The notes under the pieces are model-generated. The model worked only from the letters and a program-made list of their open reading frames with translations. It was not told where the DNA came from and made no database searches. A DNA stretch of 43,216 bases. It comes from Alphaproteobacteria bacterium HGW-Alphaproteobacteria-7 (GTDB lineage: Bacteria > Pseudomonadota > Alphaproteobacteria > Sphingomonadales > Sphingomonadaceae). This document shows positions 14,703 to 21,714 of this stretch, in pieces. The DNA is taken from NCBI GenBank assembly GCA_002842735.1, contig PHEB01000026.1, forward strand, positions 1 through 43,216, in the 5' to 3' direction. Each line of letters begins with the position of its first letter. Within the stretch, counting starts at the first letter, position 1. A program made the position numbers and the translations under genes.

Positions 14703-16817
14703 TTGTTCTCGAAAATCCTGATTGCCAACCGTGGCGAGATCGCCTGCCGGGTCATCACCACTGCACGCAAAATGGGGATCAAGACCGTTGCGGTCTATTC
14801 TGATGCCGATGCCCGCGCGCCCTTTGTCGCCATGGCGGACGAGGCGGTGCATATCGGCCCGTCGCCAGCGGCGGAAAGCTATCTGATAGCGGACAAGATC
14901 ATCGCTGCAGCCAAGCAAACGGGCGCCGAGGCTGTGCATCCCGGCTACGGCTTCCTGTCGGAACGCACTTCTTTCGCCGAGGCGCTCGCCAAGGAAGGCA
15001 TCGCCTTCATCGGTCCGCCCGTGGGTGCAATCGCCGCGATGGGAGACAAGATCGAGAGCAAGAAACTGGCGATGCAGGCGGGGGTCAATGTCGTCCCCGG
15101 CTTTGTCGGCGAAATCGAGGATACCGAGCACGCGGTGCGGATTTCGGACGAGATCGGCTATCCGGTGATGATGAAGGCCAGTGCCGGCGGCGGGGGCAAG
15201 GGGATGCGCCTTGCCTATTCCGAGGCCGACGTGCGCGAAGGCTTTGAAAGCGTGAAGCGCGAAGGGCTCAATTCCTTCGGCGATGACCGTGTGTTCATCG
15301 AAAAGTTCATCCTCAACCCGCGCCACATCGAAATCCAGATTCTGGGCGATCAGCACGGCAATATCCTCTACCTGAACGAGCGCGAATGCTCGATCCAGCG
15401 CCGCCACCAAAAGGTGGTTGAAGAAGCCCCGTCGCCCTTCGTCACGCCCAAGATGCGCAAGGCGATGGGCGAGCAATGTGTCGCCTTGGCACGCGCGGTG
15501 GGGTATTATTCGGCGGGCACGGTCGAACTGATCGTCAGCGGGGCGGATCCTACGGGTGAGAGTTTCTATTTCCTCGAAATGAACACGCGTTTGCAGGTCG
15601 AACACCCCGTTACCGAGGCGATCACCGGGGTTGATCTGGTCGAACAGATGATCCGCGTCGCTTATGGCGAAAAGCTTAGCCTGACGCAGGATGATATCGG
15701 GATCGACGGCTGGGCGATTGAAAACCGCGTCTATGCCGAAGACCCTTATCGCGGGTTCCTACCAAGCACCGGGCGGCTGGTGCATTATTCGCCGCCCGAA
15801 GCAGATTTCCGTCAAGGCCCGTTCGCCGCTTCTGCGAACCCCCGCGCAGGCGGGGGCCTGCCCGCGTCAGGCGAAACCGAAAATGGCCTGAGGTCTCCGC
15901 CTGCGCGGGGATTCACGCAGGGGTATATCCGCCTAGACGACGGCGTATACGAAGGCGGCGAGGTGTCGATGTTCTACGACCCGATGATCGCCAAGCTGGT
16001 TACATGGGCACCCACCCGCGACGAAGCGGCCGATTTGCAGATCGAGGCGCTCGACAATTTCCGCATCAAGGGGCTGGGGCACAATGTCGATTTTTTGAGC
16101 GCGATCATGCAGCACCCGCGCTTTCGTGCGGGCGAGTTGACGACGGGTTTCATCGCCGAGGAATATCCTGATGGGTTCCACGGGGCCGCGACCTCGCAGG
16201 ATTTCCGCCGCATCCTCGCCGCCGTTTGTGCGGGTAATGAATTCAGCCTGCAGGGCCGCGCGCGGCACATTTCGGGCCAGCTTGACGGGGCGCTGCCGGT
16301 GGTGGCGAGCGAATGGTTGGTAAAGCTGGGCGATGAGCGGTTCGAGGTGGTTCTGGGCGATGGCCACGCGATGGTTGACGGGGTGCGGGTGGACGGCACC
16401 TGCGACTGGCTGCCCGGCATGGTGGAAGCGACTGCCACCGGCAAGGTGGAGGATGGCGATGAAGTCCGCTTTGGCCTGATCGTCGATCGGATCGGCAATC
16501 GCTGGAAGGTCACGACGCGCGGCGCGGCGCATACTGCACTGGTGCTGCCCCTACAGCTGGCGCGGCACGAATCGCTGATGATCGAAAAGGTGCCTCCTGA
16601 TCTTTCGAAGTTCCTCATCTGCCCGATGCCGGGGATGCTGGTGAAGCTGCACGTGGCGGCAGGCGGAACGGTGCAGCCGGGCCAACCGCTCGCCACGGTC
16701 GAAGCGATGAAGATGGAAAATATCTTGCGCGCCGAAAAAGAAGGCGTGATCGCCAAGATCAACGCGGCAGAAGGCGAGAGCCTGGCGGTGGATGCGGTGA
16801 TTCTGGAGTTGGAGTAG
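14703..16817 (+). CDS. pccA: Propionyl-CoA carboxylase alpha subunit (biotin carboxylase plus biotin carrier)
   Basis: Carboxylates its own biotin with ATP and bicarbonate and hands the carboxyl group to PccB. The start is TTG 14703, preceded by GAGAGG, giving the canonical FSKILIANRGEIACRV. The biotin carboxylase part shows ASAGGGGKGMRLAYSE, ERECSIQRRHQKVVEEAPSP and EMNTRLQVEHPVTE. The C-terminal carrier domain has the biotinyl lysine Lys670 in EAMKMEN, 35 residues from the end as usual. The protein has 704 residues, about 35 more than typical. The surplus lies at about 373-406, before GYIRLDDGVYEGGE, where a palindromic repeat is translated in frame within the last lobe of the carboxylase domain. 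Confidence 0.96.
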   Translation: MFSKILIANRGEIACRVITTARKMGIKTVAVYSDADARAPFVAMADEAVHIGPSPAAESYLIADKIIAAAKQTGAEAVHPGYGFLSERTSFAEALAKEGIAFIGPPVGAIAAMGDKIESKKLAMQAGVNVVPGFVGEIEDTEHAVRISDEIGYPVMMKASAGGGGKGMRLAYSEADVREGFESVKREGLNSFGDDRVFIEKFILNPRHIEIQILGDQHGNILYLNERECSIQRRHQKVVEEAPSPFVTPKMRKAMGEQCVALARAVGYYSAGTVELIVSGADPTGESFYFLEMNTRLQVEHPVTEAITGVDLVEQMIRVAYGEKLSLTQDDIGIDGWAIENRVYAEDPYRGFLPSTGRLVHYSPPEADFRQGPFAASANPRAGGGLPASGETENGLRSPPARGFTQGYIRLDDGVYEGGEVSMFYDPMIAKLVTWAPTRDEAADLQIEALDNFRIKGLGHNVDFLSAIMQHPRFRAGELTTGFIAEEYPDGFHGAATSQDFRRILAAVCAGNEFSLQGRARHISGQLDGALPVVASEWLVKLGDERFEVVLGDGHAMVDGVRVDGTCDWLPGMVEATATGKVEDGDEVRFGLIVDRIGNRWKVTTRGAAHTALVLPLQLARHESLMIEKVPPDLSKFLICPMPGMLVKLHVAAGGTVQPGQPLATVEAMKMENILRAEKEGVIAKINAAEGESLAVDAVILELE
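15838..15913. repeat. Palindromic repeat inside pccA, in frame (class E)
   Basis: CCCCCGCGCAGGCGGGGG (left arm, 15838-15860 region) and TCCGCCTGCGCGGGGA (right arm, 15891-15913) are inverted with about three mismatches in 23, around a 30-base spacer. The whole is open in the pccA frame (residues about 379-404). Confidence 0.85.
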
Positions 16818-16937
16818 CGCGGCTTTCCTACCGGCGGGGCGGGTGCAATATCTCGCGGAATTGGGGCAATGCCTTCAGGGTGTGGTGAAATTCAGACAAG
16901 ATATTGAAAAGTAAGGATAAGTAGGTCAATTTTGGGG

Positions 16938-17015
16938 TTAGGCCCCACTTAGACCCCTTCTAGGCCCCTGCTAGACCCCCCTCTAGCTTCGCCCAGGCCC
17001 CGCCTTGCCCCTGCC
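16938..17015. repeat. Degenerate 11-bp tandem repeat
   Basis: About seven consecutive units of 10-12 bases follow the pattern YTAGRCCCCNN: TTAGGCCCCAC, TTAGACCCCTT, CTAGGCCCCTG, CTAGACCCCCCT, CTAGCTTCGCC, CAGGCCCCGCC, TTGCCCCTGCC. The phase is close to one helical turn. It lies in the non-coding gap between pccA and the pilin terminator. No function is assigned. Confidence 0.6.
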
Positions 17016-17041
17016 AGATTGGCGCACATTTCTTGCGGACA

Positions 17042-17071
17042 AAGAAAAACGGCGGGGATTGCTCCCCGCCG
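17042..17071 (-). terminator. Intrinsic terminator of the pilin transcript
   Basis: On the minus strand CGGCGGGG pairs with CCCCGCCG around a four-base loop, followed directly by TTTTTCTTT. It ends the pilin operon 26 bases after the first pilin stop codon, and may also slow convergent transcription from pccA. Confidence 0.9.
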
Positions 17072-17096
17072 TCGTTCATTTTCACCGTGCCGAAGC

Positions 17097-17273
17097 TTAC
17101 GGAGCGTTGGCAGTGTCGAGCGTGGTCGAAACGTTGGTGAAAGTGGTTTCGAGGCTGGTGCCCAGTGCGGTCATCGCGGTGATGGCGGCAACAGCGATCA
17201 GAGCGGCGATCAGGCCGTATTCGATGGCGGTGGCGCCCTGTTCGTCACGGACGAGGTTCTTGAAAAAGGTCAT
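17097..17273 (-). CDS. flp: Flp-family type IVb pilin
   Basis: A 58-residue major-pilin-like protein. It begins MTFFKNLVRDEQG and continues with ATAIEYGLIAALIAVAAI, the classic Flp pattern: cleavage after Gly and Glu-Tyr five to six residues into the mature chain, followed by the hydrophobic assembly helix. The Ser/Thr-rich tail (LGTSLETTFTNVSTTLDTAN) is typical of Flp pilins. Pilus assembly requires a Tad secretion system and a TadV-type peptidase, neither of which is in the window. It is followed by a strong terminator. The second pilin gene lies 50 bases upstream and is probably co-transcribed. Confidence 0.92.
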   Translation of the reverse strand: MTFFKNLVRDEQGATAIEYGLIAALIAVAAITAMTALGTSLETTFTNVSTTLDTANAP

Positions 17274-17323
17274 GTGTTAATCGACACCTATTGAGAAATT
17301 CCTAACGCGAATGCGGCAGGTAA

Positions 17324-17506
17324 TTAATTACTCATGGCCTCGCTGCTTTTGGCTTCAACGTCGGCCCACATATCGATTGTTGAGTCCGCAACACTCGAAA
17401 GGGATGCAACCATGGCAATGAATATGAGAGCCAAGATCAGGCCATATTCGATAGCCGCTGCCCCTTGCTGGTCTTCGACAATGTCTTTGATCAATGTCGG
17501 GATCAT
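17324..17506 (-). CDS. Flp-family type IVb pilin, second copy
   Basis: A 60-residue pilin starting at ATG 17506 (MIPTLIKDIVEDQQG), with AGGTG nine bases upstream; a GTG four codons earlier is an alternative. The cleavage region is QGAAAIEYGLILALIFIAMV, again with Gly before the mature chain and the Glu-Tyr pair. The tail (TIDMWADVEAKSSEAMSN) is more acidic and quite different from the first pilin, so this may be a minor pilin or variant. It is the upstream gene of the pair and AT-richer than average. Confidence 0.88.
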   Translation of the reverse strand: MIPTLIKDIVEDQQGAAAIEYGLILALIFIAMVASLSSVADSTIDMWADVEAKSSEAMSN

Positions 17507-17607
17507 TGGGGGTAACACCTATTGTTTGCGTCCTGATGGGATTGAAAATCGCCTAGGCGGGTTAAGAAATAGTTGATGAGAGCCACTGAGATGGAAAAAA
17601 AACCGAC

Positions 17608-18018
17608 ATGATGCAGCGCTGGACTGCGGTGGTCGCTGGGGCACTGATGGGGGGCGATGGCCGCTGGCTGATGCACAAACGCCCGCCAGGTAAACACCAT
17701 GCTGGCCTGTGGGAGTTCCCCGGCGGCAAGGTTGAACCCGATGAAATGCCGATAGAATCCCTGATTCGTGAACTAAGCGAGGAGATCGGAATCCGGTGTG
17801 ATCCGGCAACATGTTCCCCAGCGGGATTTGCCGAGACCAGTATCGCTCAGTCGGCAAACGCGATTGTCATTCTGCTTTACACAGTGGGTGGTTGGGACGG
17901 GGTTCCTGAGTCGCTGGAAGGCGGGGAGGTCGGTTGGTTCACCCCGCAACAGGCGCTCGCGCTGGCCAAGCCGCCTCTGGATGTCATGCTGGCTCAGCAG
18001 CTTTTTCAAAATCGCTGA
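17608..18018 (+). CDS. mutT: MutT-like Nudix hydrolase (8-oxo-dGTP diphosphatase)
   Basis: Removes oxidised or unwanted nucleoside triphosphates, preventing A-to-C mutations if it acts on 8-oxo-dGTP. The 136-residue protein has a full Nudix box, from GGKVEPDEMPIESLI through RELSEEIGI, preceded by KRPPGKHHAGLWEFPGG, the nucleotide-recognition stretch typical of MutT. It starts at ATG 17608 or the adjacent ATG 17611. The pilin genes run away from it on the other strand, and tRNA-Arg follows 60 bases later. Confidence 0.88.
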   Translation: MMQRWTAVVAGALMGGDGRWLMHKRPPGKHHAGLWEFPGGKVEPDEMPIESLIRELSEEIGIRCDPATCSPAGFAETSIAQSANAIVILLYTVGGWDGVPESLEGGEVGWFTPQQALALAKPPLDVMLAQQLFQNR

Positions 18019-18078
18019 GCGGCGGCCAAGGCCCCTTGCCAAGCGGTTGAGACCCCCTTATGAGCCGCCCTCCAAGGC

Positions 18079-18155
18079 GCACCCGTAGCTCAGCTGGATA
18101 GAGCACCAGACTACGAATCTGGGGGCCGGGCGTTCGAATCGCTCCGGGTGCACCA
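18079..18155 (+). tRNA. tRNA-Arg (anticodon ACG)
   Basis: A full cloverleaf: acceptor GCACCCG paired with CGGGTGC, D arm GCTCAGCTGGATAGAGC, anticodon stem CCAGA/TCTGG with loop CTACGAA (anticodon ACG), T loop GTTCGAATC, discriminator A and an encoded CCA. The first A of the anticodon is expected to be edited to inosine so that CGU, CGC and CGA are read. Confidence 0.97.
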
Positions 18156-18192
18156 ATAAAGCCCGCTCCTCAATCGAGGGGCGGGCTTTATT
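18156..18192. terminator. Hairpin terminator after tRNA-Arg
   Basis: AATAAAGCCCGC pairs with GCGGGCTTTATT, with an inner CCTC/GAGG extension and loop AATC. It begins directly after the tRNA CCA end. The A/T-rich outer arms let it act in both directions. Confidence 0.9.
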
Positions 18193-18237
18193 GATTCATG
18201 GCCTGATTGGTTCATGGCATGGCGCTGTTTGGCCGAA

Positions 18238-18666
18238 TCACTTTCCAACACTTTGCTCCAGCGCGTGCATATCGGCGTCGGACAGGCCGAAATGGTGTCC
18301 GGCTTCGTGGATCACGACGTGTCGGACAAGCGCCTCGAACGCTACTCCGGTCTGGGCCATTTCCTCCAGCAATGGCTTTCGGAACAAGGTGATGACCGGC
18401 GGCATTGTCTCGTGATCCCATTGCGAACGATCGGGCAGGGCGACCCCTTCGTACAGTCCGGTCAGTTCCCAGCGATCGGCAATTCCCACCAGCGCCAGCT
18501 GTTCAGCCGTGGCAAAGTCATCCACCCGCAACACGATATCCGCCACCTGATCGCGAAACATCGCTGGCAGTCGCGCCAGCACGGCGCGGGCGGCGGCTTC
18601 AAATTCGGCAATGCTGTGATCGCGCAAAGGGTGCCTCCTGTCCGAATCCGGGGGATGAATTGGCAA
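18238..18666 (-). CDS. Zincin-like metallopeptidase family protein
   Basis: A 142-residue protein of the small metallopeptidase-like family (formerly DUF1025). It carries the zinc signature HEAGHHFGLSD: His120, Glu121, His124 and a likely third ligand Asp130. A start at TTG 18666 is supported by AGGAG six bases upstream. The family fold is compact and cytoplasmic; proteolytic activity has not generally been shown. It is convergent with the tRNA-Arg terminator and divergent from folE. Confidence 0.85.
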   Translation of the reverse strand: MPIHPPDSDRRHPLRDHSIAEFEAAARAVLARLPAMFRDQVADIVLRVDDFATAEQLALVGIADRWELTGLYEGVALPDRSQWDHETMPPVITLFRKPLLEEMAQTGVAFEALVRHVVIHEAGHHFGLSDADMHALEQSVGK

Positions 18667-18795
18667 TGATCGCTCCTACATGGCGAATTGGGAACAATGT
18701 TTTCGCGCAATCAGCATCCGCGCGAGCAATGGCTTGCGTATCGCTGTCTGAACGGACACTTGGGATCGACAGACAAGGGGGCTACGACAGAGCCG

Positions 18796-19446
18796 ATGAG
18801 TGAAGAAAGACGCCAGAAGATGGATTATAGCTCTGCCCAGTATCGCGATGATGATTTCGATGGGGACAACCCGCTGGGTAAACCCGACGTGCCCGATCAC
18901 GTGCAGGATGCAATCCGCACGCTGATCGCATGGGCAGGCGATGACCCAGACCGCGAAGGGTTGCGCGATACGCCCAAGCGAGTCGGGCGCGCGTGGCTGG
19001 AATATTGCCAAGGCTATCGGGAAGACCCAGCGATCCACCTGTCGCGGATTTTCCAGGAGGTTGGCGGGTATGACGAGATTGTGCTGCTGAAAGACATCCC
19101 GTTCCAGTCACATTGCGAACACCACTTGGCCCCGATTACGGGCAAGGCGGCGATTGCCTATCTGCCGAACAAGAAGGTCGTGGGCATATCGAAACTGGCG
19201 CGTGTGCTGCACGGCTATGCCCAGCGGCTCCAGATTCAGGAGCGGCTGACGGCGGAAGTCGCCAAGTGCATCTGGGACAATCTTGAACCGCATGGCGTGG
19301 CCGTGGTGATCAAGGCACAGCACGGCTGCATGACCGGACGCGGGGTGAGGACGCCCGGCGTCGGCATGATTACCAGCCGTGTGCTCGGCTGTTTTCTGGA
19401 AGATCAACGCAGCCGCAAAGAAGTGATGAGCCTGATGGGCTATTGA
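18796..19446 (+). CDS. folE: GTP cyclohydrolase I
   Basis: Opens GTP to 7,8-dihydroneopterin triphosphate, the first step of folate synthesis. The start is taken as ATG 18796 (MSEERRQKMDYSSAQ, 216 residues). ATG 18820 is also possible, and an upstream frame to 18688 looks untranslated; no good ribosome site is visible. The catalytic core shows DREGLRDTPKRVGRAW, the zinc ligands in HCEHHLAPITGK, SKLARVLHGYAQRLQ, QERLTAEVAKCIW, and the second zinc region HGCMTGRGV. Residues 1-40 are a poorly conserved acidic extension, as in other alphaproteobacterial enzymes. Confidence 0.96.
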   Translation: MSEERRQKMDYSSAQYRDDDFDGDNPLGKPDVPDHVQDAIRTLIAWAGDDPDREGLRDTPKRVGRAWLEYCQGYREDPAIHLSRIFQEVGGYDEIVLLKDIPFQSHCEHHLAPITGKAAIAYLPNKKVVGISKLARVLHGYAQRLQIQERLTAEVAKCIWDNLEPHGVAVVIKAQHGCMTGRGVRTPGVGMITSRVLGCFLEDQRSRKEVMSLMGY

Positions 19447-19467
19447 TCGGCAGATTTGCCTGAATTC

Positions 19468-19501
19468 AATAAAGGGCACCTGTCAAAAGGTGCCCTTTAT
19501 T
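19468..19501. terminator. Bidirectional terminator between folE and the peroxiredoxin gene
   Basis: AATAAAGGGCACC and GGTGCCCTTTATT form a perfect 13-bp stem around an eight-base loop. It sits between two convergent genes, with A-rich and T-rich arms suitable for both. Confidence 0.93.
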
Positions 19502-19520
19502 ATGTCCGAAATGCAGCCGG

Positions 19521-20000
19521 TCAAAGCTGGCCGAGCATATGCTCGGCGCTCGACACTTTGAAATCGCCCGGTTCTTCGATGTTGAGCTGTTCGACAACAC
19601 CATCATTGACGACCATCGAAAAACGCTGGCCGCGCTTGCCCAGGCCAAAGCCTGAACCATCCATCGTCAGGCCAATCGCCTCGACAAATTCGGCATTACC
19701 ATCGGCGAGCATGGTGATGTCGTCGCTGCCAGCGGCCTTGTTCCAAGCCCCCATGACAAAGGCATCATTGACGGCGGTGCCAACGATTTCGTCGACGCCC
19801 TTGGCCTTGAGGTCGGCGGCCTTGTCGACGAAACCGGGCAGATGCTTGGCCGAACAGGTCGGGGTGAAGGCGCCGGGGACGGAGAACAGCGCGACGCGCT
19901 TGCCTGCGAAATATTCGCTCGATTTGACCGCTTGCGGGCCTTCGGCAGTAGCCTTTACCAAGGTGACTTCGGGGAGTTTGTCGCCAACAGAAATCGTCAT
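19521..20000 (-). CDS. Peroxiredoxin, Prx5 type
   Basis: Thiol peroxidase that reduces hydrogen peroxide and alkyl peroxides. It starts at 20000 (MTISVGDKLPEVTL) with AAAGGAT upstream; a longer in-frame version is unsupported. In the 159-residue protein the peroxidatic Cys49 is in VPGAFTPTCSAKHLPGF, the AhpE/Prx5 hallmark, with downstream ADGNAEFVEAIG and GKRGQRFSMVVNDG matching the subfamily. There is no second Cys in the usual resolving position, so it probably uses glutathione or glutaredoxin. It is divergent from ahcY across an AT-rich promoter region. Confidence 0.93.
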   Translation of the reverse strand: MTISVGDKLPEVTLVKATAEGPQAVKSSEYFAGKRVALFSVPGAFTPTCSAKHLPGFVDKAADLKAKGVDEIVGTAVNDAFVMGAWNKAAGSDDITMLADGNAEFVEAIGLTMDGSGFGLGKRGQRFSMVVNDGVVEQLNIEEPGDFKVSSAEHMLGQL

Positions 20001-20076
20001 GTCGTGTGTATCCTTTATGCAGGGGGAACCTTGCGCCGTTGTATAGTGATCGCTGCGGCAGGGGCAACAAATAGAC

Positions 20077-20096
20077 ATATAAAGATAAGTTTATAT
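20077..20096. promoter_or_regulatory. Inverted repeat in the prx-ahcY divergent promoter region
   Basis: ATATAAA (20077-20083) and TTTATAT (20090-20096) form a perfect inverted repeat spaced by GATAAG, the most AT-rich spot of the 182-base gap between the two divergent genes. It may be an operator or simply promoter -10 elements in both directions. Confidence 0.4.
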
Positions 20097-20141
20097 TTGC
20101 CTCACGTCGCCCGCGTCGCTAGGGGCACGGCATTGGTCAGC

Positions 20142-20164
20142 GCCCGCGCCATTTCCGTGCGGGC
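20142..20164 (+). promoter_or_regulatory. Hairpin just upstream of the ahcY ribosome site
   Basis: GCCCGCG and TGCGGGC pair over seven positions (one G-U) around a nine-base loop. It ends seven bases before the Shine-Dalgarno AGGAG at 20171. It does not match the SAH riboswitch consensus that I know; any regulatory role is inference. Confidence 0.35.
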
Positions 20165-20182
20165 CGACACAGGAGACAGATC

Positions 20183-21613
20183 ATGGCAACCGCCCCCACC
20201 ACTACCGCCCCGACGCAGGAACATGTCATCAGGGACATTTCGCTTGCCCGTTTTGGCCGCGATGAAATCCGCATTGCCGAAACCGAAATGCCCGGCCTGA
20301 TGGCCTTGCGCGAAGAATATGGCGCGGCGCAGCCGCTCAAGGGCGCGCGCATTACCGGTTCGCTGCACATGACGATCCAGACCGCGGTGCTGATCGAAAC
20401 GCTGGTGGCGCTGGGTGCAGAGGTGCGCTGGGCAACCTGCAATATCTATTCAACGCAGGACCACGCAGCCGCCGCGATTGCCGAGAGCGGGATTCCCGTG
20501 TTTGCGATCAAGGGTGAGACGCTGGGCGAATACTGGGATTATGTCGGCCGGATCTTCGATTGGTCGACCGTGGCCGATCCTGACCTTACCTGCAATCTGA
20601 TCCTGGATGATGGCGGCGATGCGACCATGTTCGTGCTGTGGGGCGCGCGGATTGAAGCGGGCGAGGAACTGCCCGCTCCTGCCAATGCCGAAGAAATCGA
20701 ATTTCAGCGCGCATTGAAGGCGTTTGTCGCTGCCAAGCCCGGCTATCTCACCAAGGCGGTGAAGGCGATCAAGGGTGTGTCGGAAGAAACCACCACCGGG
20801 GTGATGCGGCTGTATCAGATTGCCAAGCAGGGCAAACTGCCGTTCCCGGCGATCAACGTCAATGACAGCGTCACCAAGTCGAAGTTCGACAATCTCTATG
20901 GCTGCAAGGAATCGCTGGTCGACGCGATCCGCCGTGCGACTGACGTGATGCTGGCTGGCAAGGTCGCTTGCGTCGCGGGCTATGGCGACGTCGGCAAAGG
21001 ATCGGCGGCTTCGCTGCGCAATGGCGGCGCGCGTGTGCTGGTGACAGAAATCGACCCGATCTGCGCTTTGCAGGCAGCGATGGACGGGTTCGAGGTTGTC
21101 AGGATGGAAGACGCGGTCAAGCACGCCGACATCTTCGTGACCGCCACCGGCAATGAAGACGTGATCACCGCTGAACACATGGAGGCGATGAAGCCGATGG
21201 CGATCGTCTGCAACATCGGCCACTTCGACAGCGAGATTCAGATCAGCGCGCTGTCGAATTACGATTGGCGCGAAGTCAAGGAAGGCACCGATCTCGTCAC
21301 CTTCCCCGATGGCAAGTCGATCATTGTTCTTGCCAAGGGCCGTCTGGTGAACCTCGGCTGCGCCACCGGCCACCCGAGTTTCGTTATGAGCGCGAGCTTC
21401 ACCAACCAGACGCTGGCGCAGATCGAGCTGTTCACCAAGGCGGACGAATACGAAAACGACGTTTATGTTCTGCCCAAACACCTCGATGAAAAGGTGGCGG
21501 CGTTGCATCTGGACAAGCTGGGCGTGAAGCTTAGCCAGCTCAGCAACAAACAGGCCGATTATATCGGTGTACCGCAGGCTGGCCCGTTCAAGCCTGATCA
21601 TTACCGCTATTGA
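20183..21613 (+). CDS. ahcY: Adenosylhomocysteinase (S-adenosylhomocysteine hydrolase)
   Basis: Splits S-adenosylhomocysteine to adenosine and homocysteine, keeping methylation reactions running. It starts at ATG 20183 with AGGAG seven bases upstream. The 476 residues contain [43 protein letters not shown], the NAD-binding [15 protein letters not shown], and [13 protein letters not shown]. The C-terminus is the hallmark PFKPDHYRY. First gene of the plus-strand run that continues with divL. A 101-base gap with a GC hairpin (CACCCCG...CGGGGTTGG around 21637-21660) separates it from divL, so separate transcription is possible. Confidence 0.98.
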   Translation: MATAPTTTAPTQEHVIRDISLARFGRDEIRIAETEMPGLMALREEYGAAQPLKGARITGSLHMTIQTAVLIETLVALGAEVRWATCNIYSTQDHAAAAIAESGIPVFAIKGETLGEYWDYVGRIFDWSTVADPDLTCNLILDDGGDATMFVLWGARIEAGEELPAPANAEEIEFQRALKAFVAAKPGYLTKAVKAIKGVSEETTTGVMRLYQIAKQGKLPFPAINVNDSVTKSKFDNLYGCKESLVDAIRRATDVMLAGKVACVAGYGDVGKGSAASLRNGGARVLVTEIDPICALQAAMDGFEVVRMEDAVKHADIFVTATGNEDVITAEHMEAMKPMAIVCNIGHFDSEIQISALSNYDWREVKEGTDLVTFPDGKSIIVLAKGRLVNLGCATGHPSFVMSASFTNQTLAQIELFTKADEYENDVYVLPKHLDEKVAALHLDKLGVKLSQLSNKQADYIGVPQAGPFKPDHYRY

Positions 21614-21714
21614 TCGCAAGAAACCGTCCGTCCCACCCCGTTTTCTCACGGGGTTGGGGGCGGATGGGGTCATCCCCGTTGCACTGACGCGCAGGCGCGC
21701 ATAGCGAAGGGGCA

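Noticed and set aside
18688..18795. Longer N-terminus for FolE
   Set aside because: Opens with TTG, lacks a ribosome site, and its residues are not like the family; treated as leader.
20101..20182. SAH or SAM riboswitch upstream of ahcY
   Set aside because: The leader has only one short hairpin and lacks the conserved GAGG-GCGCUGC-type core of the SAH class as I know it.
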